Below are positions 1-10,230 of a DNA stretch of 64,000 nt, one piece after another. Numbering within the stretch: the stretch's first letter is position 1; each line of letters begins with the position of its first letter. The DNA comes from Siniperca chuatsi (Eukaryota; Chordata; Actinopteri; Centrarchiformes; Sinipercidae). The position numbers and the translations under genes were made by a program. The notes beneath the pieces are model-generated. The model did no database searches and was not told the origin of the DNA. It saw only the letters and a program-made list of their open reading frames with translations. The stretch covers positions 19,745,001 through 19,809,000 of the forward strand of contig NC_058047.1 of the NCBI RefSeq assembly GCF_020085105.1, read 5' to 3'.

Positions 1-664
1 CACAGTGTTTTAGAAAGTGGACACGACAGCTGATGTATAAGCAGGAAGACACTAGTCATCTCCTTTCCATTTTAGCTCCAGCAACTCATCTGAGGACAGA
101 GAACGCAAAAACAGAGAGACAGCAAGAGGGAATACACGTGTATGTGAAGTAAGAGAGGAGACAGAAGAGACAAGAGGGAGGGGAAAAAAGGGAACAGATA
201 AGAAGGAGAAAGCTTGAGGGGATTAAAGATCAGTTGAACAGCTTCTAGGCTACATGGACAGCTTAGACAGTTAAGAAGAGCTCAATTGTAACACTTCCCT
301 AAAACTGCACGGCACCACCGCTACGGCCCGCACATCTTAAATCACTGCTAAAGGTACAAACTAGGGCAATAAACCGACTGCTCACAGTCTAGTCCAGGAG
401 TCCAGGATCTCTAACTGGTTATACTGTATTAAATCAGGACAAACATATCTGAGCAAGTCCGAGAAATGAAATATCACGCACTAAAAAGTACTAATAATTT
501 CCGGTAAATTATTGTGAAATACATGTGTATTGTAGTATTTTAACATCAATGAATCATTACCACATTCATTTGAGACATTGTAGTGTGATTTGGACTACTG
601 ACCTGAACATTGCATTTTTCAGTGTGCCACCAGGTTGAAGTTGGCGAGACATTTGCTTTACTGT

Positions 665-1155
665 ATTTAGTGCTGCAACTTATGATTTCGCTGTCAGTTG
701 TTTTGTTTTTTGTTTTTTTGTTTTTTACAAATAACCAATTAATCCTTTTGTGTATAAAATGCCAGAAAATTCAGATTGCTCGTTTTGTACGACCAGCAGT
801 CCAAAACCAAAATATATTTACAATAGATATTTATTTATATTTATCGATTAGACGATTGACAGAAAATTAATCAGCCGCCATACTGATAAGTGATTAATTG
901 CTTTCAAGCAAAAATGCCCAACATTCCCCTATTCCAGTGAGAATAAGGGAATGTGAGAATTTGCTGCTTCTCTTTGTCTCATGTGATTGTAAACTGATAT
1001 CTTTGGGTTTTGGACTTTTGGTCAGAAATCAAGCAATTTGAAGACGTCACCTTGGGCTTTAGGAAACTGTGATGGCTTATTTTCACCATTTTTTGATATT
1101 CTATAGACCAAATGATTAATCAATTAAATGAGAAAATGATCTGCAATTAAAGATC
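665..1155. repeat. Fold-back ATTAATCGATT-type repeat
   Basis: Two arms carry related, oppositely oriented phrases: ACCAGCAGTCCAAAACC on one side and GGGTTTTGGACTTTTGGTC on the other. CGATTAGACGATTGACAGAA and AAGCAAAAATGCCCAACATT lie between them. This composite is widespread in teleosts. Other copies or parts lie at about 6970-7365, 18,030-18,375 and 26,036-26,290. Confidence 0.6.
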
Positions 1156-1661
1156 TGTATTAAATTGAGATTATTGTATGTATCATTTTGTGTAATGCAC
1201 ACTTAGCGTCGCACAACTTTAATTCTATCTATCTATTTAATCTATCAAATGTGACACATTGATTGTAGGATTGTTAGCAAAACGTAGTGTACACTCAGAA
1301 TCTGGACATTAAAATAAAAGGAAAGTTAATATAGTGCACTCTATAGTAAATATGCAGTGTTTGTTTCCTATTTGTTTCAGCACTAAAAAAAGAAGAACCC
1401 CCAGTGATGCTCATACCACACAATAAACAATAATATCACAATAAATCTGACAGTGATGTAAGATGATATAAAGTCTAAAAACTCTACATATACCACATTT
1501 ATGTAAAACCAAACCCCACCTAACCTTGAGCAGAACAATACAAGCACACTGGCATTTCTGCTGACTGATAAAGCAGCTGAGATGCTGATACACACACACA
1601 AACTCCCACCTCTTGGCCTTATCTGTTGCACTCTTTGTATTTTGCCCTCACTCTATCAGCC

Positions 1662-1689
1662 GTCTGTCTGTTTGTCTGTCTGTCTGTCT
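1662..1689. repeat. (CTGT)n microsatellite
   Basis: About seven imperfect GTCT units in the c1orf21 intron. Confidence 0.85.
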
Positions 1690-2070
1690 ATTCATCCATG
1701 TATCTGTCTGTGCCACTTTGCACGCAGCTGAAGGGTTCCCTCCCTCTTCTCTGTTGCTCACAATCCACCTCGCACCTGGATCACATCTGTGCTTGAGTGT
1801 GCGTTTGCTTCTGCATGTGTGTGCGATCACCTGTGTTTCTGTATCTTACACGTGCATCACTGTAGAGACAAACATGGCCTGCATTTGTCTGATAAACGCT
1901 GCAGATTCAAAATCAATTCAAAGAGAGAGAGAGTGAGGGAGAGAAAGAAGGAGGGAAGTTGGCAGATTTAAGAGAAAGAGAAGAAACAAATGCCGAGTAC
2001 TTTTCTGCTGTTCTGTTTCTCTCAGGAATGTAAACGAGTCGGAGCAAAGCATCTCCTGTCTGAACATGCC

Positions 2071-2071
<1 letters not shown>

Positions 2072-2102
<31 letters not shown>
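2072..2102. repeat. (AC)n microsatellite
   Basis: About 15 uninterrupted AC units. Confidence 0.95.
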
Positions 2103-2108
<6 letters not shown>

Positions 2109-2575
2109 TTTCTAACACTACACAGGCTCACCAAACTAAGATCTGCTCCGTAAACATGCAGCACATACAGTGCTGCAGCAGGAAACAGAATTAAGAGCCA
2201 TTTCCTCTGCTGTCCTGTATATTACAGGGGCAATCCACAGAAATTTCAAGCTCTTTAATCTGTACCTTAAGGTGGATACAGATGAATATGAAGGGGTAAA
2301 ATTAACTGCTGCTGCTGTGGGCTACGTAAATAAATCTAAATGGACATTTTCAAGCAGCAGTTGAGAAAAATGTCATTTTATAATTTGGGTGAGCTGCAGC
2401 CTGACGGGTTAAATAGGCTGGATGTTCTGCTCCTGTTACAGGATAGTCACTGAGCTTAATGTGACGGGTATAGATAGATCAAAGTGACCCAGCTTACACC
2501 AATCAAGACTCATCACATCACAGACTTTGCTTCAATTTAGATAGGAGCAAAGACTGGTCGTGCTGTGCAAGTCGT

Positions 2576-2600
2576 ATGTGTGTGTGTGTGTGTGTGTGTG
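2576..2600. repeat. (TG)n microsatellite
   Basis: About 12 TG units. Confidence 0.95.
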
Positions 2601-2979
2601 CGGCTGTCATTGTCACAAGAAATGACAAGGGTGTTTCGTCACGCCGACGCCGGGCTCGCTTTGGGAGAGAGGGAGGGGAACTGTCAGAGAAAGAGAGAAA
2701 GGAAGATGAAAGGGAAGAACTATTTTGAGAAGCTGTGATTTTGTGATGTGGACATCTTTCGCATCTCTGATTAGAGGCCGGAGCTCCGCGCTGACCTTAA
2801 GGTACGACAGTCATAGCGTGTACACGTGGGTGTGTGTGTGCACAAAGTGTGTTTCTATTTCAGATAACGCTGTGTCTTTAAATCAGCACATTTGTCATTT
2901 TATGCAAGTGTGGCGTTTGTATGGGTGTGAGTCATTTAAATAGCCATCTTTGGGTGCGCATGTGTGTATTTATATGTGC

Positions 2980-3001
2980 GTGTGTGTGTGTGTGTGTGTG
3001 T
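2980..3001. repeat. (TG)n microsatellite
   Basis: About 11 TG units, followed 150 bp later by an (AC)n tract at 3151-3174. Confidence 0.9.
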
Positions 3002-3150
3002 CTGCCCTAACAGCCCTAGCTCGCCTGCCTGTCCTGTGGCTATGTCACTCTGTCCTTCCTGCTGTGTGTCCTCCCTCTCGGCAACTCTGGCTCCAGGCCA
3101 TCACCAGCCTGGCCATGACATTTACACCTGAAAACGAAGTCTCATCTCTA

Positions 3151-3174
3151 ACACACACACACACACACACACAC
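3151..3174. repeat. (AC)n microsatellite
   Basis: Twelve AC units. Confidence 0.95.
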
Positions 3175-4192
3175 ATAAAATCATACCCATCCAGGGGGAA
3201 TCAGTTTAGAAAGAAATATATAAATGCTGTGAATAATTTTCTGAACAGAAATACATGTCATGGCCCTTCCTGGCGGGGATAAAATGATGAAAAGTAGGAA
3301 CAGACTGATCAGAAAAGACATTCTGAAATATCCAGACAGTTACTGTAAGCAAATAAGAAAATACTAAAATCAAACTATTCGACATTGCCCCTCAGTAACC
3401 GACTTAAGACTTCAGACAACAACTGACTGATCTGAAAATATGTGATAGACAATTAAATACTCAGATTTATTAAGAAAATCTGACTTCTGGTTCTTACTGG
3501 CAGAATATTCAAACAACTTTCACCATCACATTCCTCCATAATATTAAAAATGATCCCTTATGCACACACACTGCATAAACAAACTTCAGCCTCCATTGGC
3601 CATGCACCATACTCATTATGCTAATGTTGTTGAAATCAGTGAATTACCACATTTTGTATGACGTAGTAAACTACAGTTAGACAGACTGGCTTCCTGATAT
3701 ATCAGACGGATATTGGCATCTAATGAAATTTATCACTAAAGTTCCTTAGTGTCACATGATGATGATCTAAATGCTGAGAGCAATCTGAGGGAGCCAACAA
3801 TTATTGTCATGTCCGGAATGAGCCAAATTTAATGTCTGAATAAAATCTTTTAAAAAGGACTGGAACGGTTTCTTAAAAACATCAAAGACAGAGATGCATC
3901 CTGCAGATATTATGAAGACTGATGTCGGCGCTGTGGCCATGGATAGAGGATTGGCTATAATAGCTTTTGATTGCATGTGTGGACGAATTCAACAAGCCAC
4001 AAATGTCATGTACTGTTCAGGGCACACAAATAACAAATCAAACTCACAACAAATATACTGAGGATGGTCAAACAAGCAGTTTCGCCTGATTATGTGGAAG
4101 GGGTAACAATTCCAGTTCACAGAAATAGATATACTTGATAGGCTGGGTTCACAATAACATGCACCAGTTCTAGTCAAGTGAGGGAATTAAAA

Positions 4193-4194
<2 letters not shown>

Positions 4195-4234
<40 letters not shown>
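4195..4234. repeat. (AC)n microsatellite
   Basis: Twenty AC units in the c1orf21 intron. Confidence 0.95.
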
Positions 4235-4236
<2 letters not shown>

Positions 4237-4629
4237 ACATGCACTGCACATATACTGTAGATGTGTATGCCCACATTAAGTATGCATATGTAATCTACTA
4301 TATATGTGCAGTAGCTGTATGTACATTTGTGTATGCACTGGTACATACAGGCATACACACTAATCTCATTCTTTTCACATTCAGGGTGGGTAATTATCTA
4401 ATATCTAAAATTATTTTCAGACTCTCCTTTGACTAAACATGAAGTGCGTGTTGGTACTGAATCTAACATGCAGTATCTAGTGCATATATCTAACTTTTAT
4501 TTAACTAGGGTTAATACACTGAGCATGACTGTTCTTTTCCAGGAACGCCCTGCTCCACAGTCACACCTGGAAGCTGCCCAGTACAACCACAGTTAACCAC
4601 TGAGCAGCTCCACTGGAGCAGCTGAGCAG

Positions 4630-4790
4630 CCTTGTTAAAGGGCACTTCAGCAGTGATAATGAAGGACGCGCAAGTGCTGCTCTTTCACTTTTTGCTGCCA
4701 TATTTATCGTGCCAGCCTGAGGATTGAACCAGCGACCTTCAAGTCACCAGCGTGCTTCTCCATTTCTGTGCACTGCCCTACAGAAGAATT
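4630..4790. repeat. Dispersed repeat with GGATTGAACC box
   Basis: TTAAAGGGCACTTCAGCAGT, then GAGGATTGAACCAGCGACCT, resembles the copy near 7.1 kb. The GGATTGAACC phrase is the complement of a tRNA B-box-like sequence, so a SINE origin is possible but unproven. Confidence 0.5.
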
Positions 4791-6179
4791 GTTTCTGTAT
4801 ACAGAAACTGTAGTTGTTGAGAGTCTGGTTTGTCATTTATGCTTTGTGTTCTCTGAGGAAGAAGAAGAAGAGACAATTCTCTGAAATGTGTCAGCACAAA
4901 ACCTTCATTCACGGATGTAGCTGCTCTCTTTCAACTGTGCATGTGAGAATATTTCCAAGGACTGAGCGCCCACTTAGTGGTCTGATAAAGAAAGCTCAGT
5001 GTGATTGAAGTGCCAGCATTTCTTTGAGCCACTAATAAAACAATCCGTTTTGAGCGATCCCCTTTTATTCCCTAGGAGTAAAACATACCATTGATCCTTT
5101 TGCAGGTGTCTCGGCCTAAATCAGTAAACTAAACTAAATAACTGAAAAATCAGCAACCCAAACAACATACCTGCTTTCTCTTCTCTGCATCTGACATAAG
5201 AATTTCAGAGGGACATTAACATCAGATTATGTCAGAAGGACAGACCCTCAAACCACTCAGCTGCTCCACCGCCTCAAAACAACACAAATGCTTAAAAAAA
5301 ATCTGCACACCACCATGTTGTGCATACATGTTAGTGTGCCATGTACACAATCATATACACATACAGTATAACACACGCTATCTACACTCCAATCTCCCCC
5401 GACTGATTATTACAGACATCAATAGCATGATGTTGTGGAGAGTGTTGCTGTTTTCCCTCGTCGTCCTTCAGTGTTTGTGTAATGGAGCTCAGACTTTTCC
5501 GGTTATTGTGCGAGAGCGACCGGGGTTTAGTGGCCGGAGTCAAACAGAGCGGGCAGCCACAATATCTGGGACATGCACACACACTCACGCATACACAACT
5601 ACACACAAGGACAGACTGACTGGCAGACAATCTGTTGGAGGCGGATCAGCGTGAGCAAGAAGAGGACTCACTGTCTCACTAAATACACTGATATGCAACA
5701 CGCAAACGCAATATATGACCACAAATACATGGACACACACTGACACTCAGTCTACTGGGGGTAGATTTATGTGCGTAGGTGAGCTGACTGACCAGAACCA
5801 ATATTTTTCTGCCTCGATCATGAGAAGTACACCGGATGCAGTGAGGCAGTTTGACTGGGGTTGGAAAGGGCGGCGAGTTAAGTGAGAAAGAATGACTACA
5901 CAGTGTGTGAATATGACTGAAATACTGTAGAGAAAGTGGAGTTAGAAAGCTAGATGTGAAGAAGAAACAAAGATAAGAGTGGATGGAGATGAGATGAAGA
6001 AAAAGGGGGGTGAAGAAAGGATGTTATTAGGGGTTGTGGCATGGGATAACTCTAATCCACACTATCCAGGTCACTTTGGTCTTCCACCTCCACACACACA
6101 CATGCTCACGGACAAGCTCAAACAGTAGTCTGGCCCAGCCAGCGCCACTCTGGATTCCCCTTTAACCAACTGACAGCGA

Positions 6180-6757
6180 GACTGGGGGATAGGATGGAAG
6201 GAAGAGGGAGGGAAGAGGAGGGGAGATGAGAGGACAAAAGGTTCTGACCTAATGTTGTGCCAGAGAAGAGAGGAAAAGAGCTGGGAAGAAAAAACACTGG
6301 GAGATGAAGGCAGGAAGAGAAGGAGGAGGGAGGTGTGGGTGCAGAGACCCAAAATAGAGAGACAGAGAGAAAGAGGAAGGGAAGAACAAGGCCTTGAGCA
6401 GGGGAAGAGAAGAGGCAATCGAGCTGAGACAGAGAAGTTGAGAGAGAGAGAAAAAAAAAAGAGAAGAGCAGCAGCGTCAACACACGTCATTCCCCCTTCC
6501 TCTCTCAAGGAAAACGCTCCACTCCTCCCATCTCTCCCTCTCATCTCCTGCCTCGTTCTGTTGCTCCTTAAAAGACGAGGAGGGAAGCAAGACGAGAGCA
6601 GAGAGATCACAAGGAGGGGCGGGGGAGGTTGGATGAGGGGGAACGTGTCAGAGAGAGAATAAAAGGGAGGAGAAAGAGCATGCAAGTCAATGAGAGGTCG
6701 CAGAAAGAGGGTGAGAGGCTGAAGAAGATGGGGGGAGGGTCAGATGGAGAGAGGGAT

Positions 6758-6788
<31 letters not shown>

Positions 6789-6790
6789 AC
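6180..6790. repeat. Polypurine-rich block ending in (GA)n
   Basis: The plus strand is strongly purine-biased (GAGAGGGAGG-type) for most of 600 bp, apart from a pyrimidine-rich segment at about 6490-6560, and ends in a (GA)14 run at 6761-6788. The long frames here on both strands come from this composition. Confidence 0.8.
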
Positions 6791-6969
6791 CTCCTGTGGA
6801 TCGTCATCTGCCACGTCCATCCGCCAGAGTACAGTTATACCAGAGTGTTGCTCCTAATTCTTAATCGCTGTTAATCCCTCTACCACCCATCATCTCTCTC
6901 TTTCTCTGGCTTTCACTTTCAGTTCTGTCCCTCATTGCACAACAGCCTGTGAGCTATTATTAAAGCTAG

Positions 6970-7365
6970 AGCTCCGGCTAACAATTAAACACATTACAGA
7001 TTAATCTCTTGATTATTTTTTCAATTAATCGATTCTATGAAATCACATCATGTTTGGCAGACGCTTTTGTCCCACATAGGGAGCAACAGGGGGATTCTGT
7101 GTCTTGCTCAAGGACACTTTGACATGTGGACAGAAGGAGCCGGGGATTGAACCACCAACCCCAACCCTACAATTAATGGATGACCCACGGTGTCAAGGTG
7201 TCTTTCACCGAATTCACCAAAAGCTATAAATCCAAACAAATTCAGTCTAAAATTATGTAAAACAGAACAACAGCAAATCCCTTCAATAAAGAGGGAACCA
7301 GACAATGTTTTTGCTTGAGAAATGATTAATCAGTTATTAAAATAGTTGTTGATTAATTGTCTCTC
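6970..7365. repeat. Fold-back repeat interrupted by a second repeat
   Basis: TCAATTAATCGATTC near 7021 and GAAATGATTAATCAGTTATT near 7320 are fold-back-type ends. Between them sits CTTGCTCAAGGACACTTTGA, then GGGGATTGAACCACCAACC, a tRNA-box-like dispersed repeat also seen near 4.63-4.79 kb. This suggests a nested insertion. Confidence 0.5.
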
Positions 7366-8493
7366 TGTCTAATCCAGTGGTTCCTAAGCTTTTTGGCTTG
7401 TGACACTTTAAAAAGGAAAGCAGTGTCTACTTGTGACTCCTTGTCAGAGGCTGCATATGTCTGATTTGTGAGTAGCCCAATAGCAAAGCTCCCTGTTTTT
7501 CCTGTTTCATTTGAATAGTTTTTAGAGGCCTGAAGGGGTAAAAATATCCAGTATTTCACAATACAAAAACATAGATTAGGGTTTTTTCCCCCCTTTCTTT
7601 TCTTAAACTAAATCTGACTGGTTGCCGTTCTCAGCATACTCCCGCAATTTAGTATTGCACTTCCATAATGTCGGGGCACTCAAAAGAGACTGATTTTTAA
7701 AAAAAGAATAGCATCTGCAGAAGCCAATATTTAGTCTCTAATCTGGGTCAAACTCCAAAAACACTGGACCCTACATTTCCCATAATGCAACTCATTAGTG
7801 TCCTGCCTCCTGAAGGCCCATTTCTTCCATTTCTTTCGAACCCAATATCTCCAGTTTGTAACACAGACTGGCTGTTAAAACTTTTAAGTCTTGTATGTAC
7901 CCGAGCCAAGATAAACCTTGATGACATCTTTCAAAAACTTTGGAAAACTTCCTCCAGAGCCACAGAAAACATTATACAAGTGCTTTTCCAGGCTGAGTAG
8001 TACTCTTTGTGACGAGTAAACCGAACTTCATGTGTAATAACAGTTGAGAGCCCCTTTAACTATACCTGTACAGTCTCAACTCATTGTTACTCCTTCCTTT
8101 TCTGCTTTCTCTCTTACATCTCACCTCTCCTCTCCTTTGCTTTCCATTCCTCTTAGTTTCTCTCTCTCCACTTCCAAAGACTAAAATATTAAGAATATCA
8201 AGGATACACAACACCTGAGCGAGCATAGAGTTAACACTGCAGTCTCACTAACTGGTTACTTCCTCTCTCTTACATGAACTGTCAACACAGATGACTTCAA
8301 TAAAACTGTGGTGTGGACAGTTATTGTCAGAAATGGAGAACTTAGCACTCTGCTAGAGGATTATGAGCTATAATGAACAGAATATATTGTGAGGGCAGAC
8401 GGGGCAATGGGTCTACACTGAGCAATTAATGGAGTGAAATGGAGCTGTAAAGGTTTTATTGACATCTGTGTGTGTGTGTGTGAGCATACTGAC

Positions 8494-8584
8494 CGGTGAA
8501 GAGGTCTCCGTTGCTGTAGGCCTTGCCACGTCCCTCCTCATCGTTGGGCACGGCCGACACCTGCTTGGCCGAGGTGCAGCCCAT
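8494..8584 (-). CDS. c1orf21: C1orf21 homologue, first coding exon (partial gene)
   Basis: Read on the minus strand from the ATG at 8584, this exon encodes about 30 residues beginning MGCTSAKQVSAVPNDEEG and ending in a GDLFT segment. This closely resembles the N-terminus of vertebrate C1orf21, a small protein of about 120 residues and unknown function. The exon ends ACC-G followed by a GTCAGT donor at 8493, so a codon is split. The acceptor CAG lies just above 8623, so the start codon is preceded by about 39 nt of 5' UTR in the same exon. Gly2 and Cys3 match the usual context for N-myristoylation with adjacent palmitoylation, which suggests membrane anchoring (inference). The remaining coding exons should lie beyond coordinate 1, outside the window. 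Being next to edem3 supports the call, since C1orf21 and EDEM3 are also neighbours on human 1q25. Confidence 0.85.
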
Positions 8585-8623
8585 GGCCTCACACTCTGAA
8601 TCCTCTCCTCATCGCACTCTCAC
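8585..8623 (-). other. c1orf21: 5' UTR part of the c1orf21 coding exon 1
   Basis: On the minus strand an acceptor (TTGACCAG) ends at 8624. About 39 nt of untranslated sequence then precede the ATG at 8584, so at least one more 5' UTR exon must lie at higher coordinates. Confidence 0.6.
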
Positions 8624-8872
8624 CTGGTCAAAAACAGAGACAAATAACATAAAATGAACAACACTGCTGTTTACAATGTACTTGATAGATGTCTCAAAAG
8701 TACTATACTGTTTGTTTAGCTATATTGACTGTCACTCATGCTAACAAACCACTTCTTCTTCTTTATTCCAAACGAACTGTAAAATGCATCATACAGTGTT
8801 TTCTCACAACATTGCAACAGCTTTTGAGATTTGCTTCTCCTTCAAAGAGGACACCCAGAACTGCAAATCTAC

Positions 8873-8904
8873 AGTACCAGTACTTACAGTACAGTACAGT
8901 ACAG
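8873..8904. repeat. CAGTA-type short tandem repeat
   Basis: Repeated CAGTA/TACAG units in the c1orf21 5' intron. Confidence 0.7.
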
Positions 8905-10204
8905 AGTTTAATGCTGTACTTATTTGTTTAGAAAAATACATTTAGCTATGTTTTGGGCATTCTGTGTATAACTTTGAGGCAGGAAACCTAAAACACATTA
9001 TTTCCTTCCACCTCACAGAAGTGTCTCTCTCACACCTGGCGTTCAGAGCCACAAATGTAGGTTAAGTCATAATACATCAGTAGAAAGTGAAGTGATTTAT
9101 ATGAAAATGTTGCAGAATATTACTTGTTTCTTTTAGGGCTAAACATAACCACTGTCACTGTGGATAACAGGAGCAGCAAGGAGGCCCAGTGGGTAAATAA
9201 ACAAGATGATCTGGTTTGAAGTAGGGCTGCAAATAAATTAGTATTTTGATTATATTCATATTAAATATTAGATTCATATATTTCATTATATAACAGCAGA
9301 ATAAGTTGTTTCCACCACATTGATATATTACCACCTTATAAAGTTAATATGGCGTATGTGTTAGCAAACAGTTGACAATTTACACATCCAGCAGACGCAA
9401 CGAATCCAACAAATTTAAGTCCAATATTCACTCCTTTTAGCTCTGTTTTGATCTCTACCAACTCCTGAGGCAAATGTGTGGCTCTTTACCTGCTAAATGC
9501 TAAAGCTAAATGCTAAACTATGTTCACCAGCTAGTTTCTAACATTGTCAGTCTGCTGCGTGGTGCTGGGCAGGTACTGTATAGTGGGTTTATTCAAGCTT
9601 AAAACTTAAAAGTGTTTTGCTTAAAACAGCTGCCTGCTATGGCTGGAAATGAGGTTGTTGCAAATGAACCAAAACAGTAAAGTTGCAGGCCAGAAAACCA
9701 AAACAGTGAGCTAAAAGATGCTAAAAAGCTCAGTCTAGCTGAGGGGAACTGCAGAGTCGGGTGATGGTTCTCTGTGGGTTCATCACTTCAAGCAACACCT
9801 TTCACATTACAATTAATCATTTGATCCATTGTTAATGTAAAAATACTGATCAGTGCAGCTTTAAAACAATAAATAAATCTGGATTCTATCAGTATTTCAA
9901 CATTATTTTGAAAACTTTGTGTTGGCCTAAATCAGCCCTGTTGAAGTGTCCTTAAACCAAAACAGCTGCCTCTTAACATCATGAGGGTAGGAATAAAATA
10001 AACTCAACACGTTGTTATTATTCAGAAAATAGGAACGCAAAGGCCTCCCATCCAGAAAGACAGCTGACACGAAGCTGTGAACGTCACTGTCAGTCAATCA
10101 CATGCACTCAGACACATTACACTATAGATAGTCTATATGTCACTCACACATGCCATATGCTGTCATTGACAGAGCCCATCTGACTGCTGCCAGTTACAAA
10201 AATG

Positions 10205-10230
10205 CACACACACACACACACACACACACA
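10205..10230. repeat. (CA)n microsatellite
   Basis: About 13 CA units followed by GACAGACAGA; a purine-rich stretch begins 60 bp later. Confidence 0.95.

Larger units (their letters stand above)
1..8493 (-). other. c1orf21: Intron of c1orf21 after coding exon 1
   Basis: I see no further coding exon in this 8.5 kb. It holds many (CA)/(TG) microsatellites, a polypurine block (about 6180-6790), a fold-back repeat (about 665-1155) and two tRNA-like-box dispersed repeats. The open frames here are short, follow microsatellite or GA-rich composition, and show no family resemblance. Confidence 0.65.

Noticed and set aside
4710..4740. Possible tRNA gene from the GGATTGAACC box
   Set aside because: No cloverleaf, A box or acceptor stem could be drawn; the phrase belongs to a dispersed repeat also present near 7.1 kb.
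5427..5654. Plus-strand frame with a signal-peptide-like start (MLWRVLLFSLVVLQCLCNG)
   Set aside because: The hydrophobic run is followed by low-complexity THTHAYTT text from a CA-rich stretch, with no conserved domain and no splice context. It is most likely chance.
6071..6685. Long minus-strand frame of 204 codons
   Set aside because: Its Ser/Leu/Pro-rich content is the direct product of the polypurine/polypyrimidine bias; no domain is recognisable.
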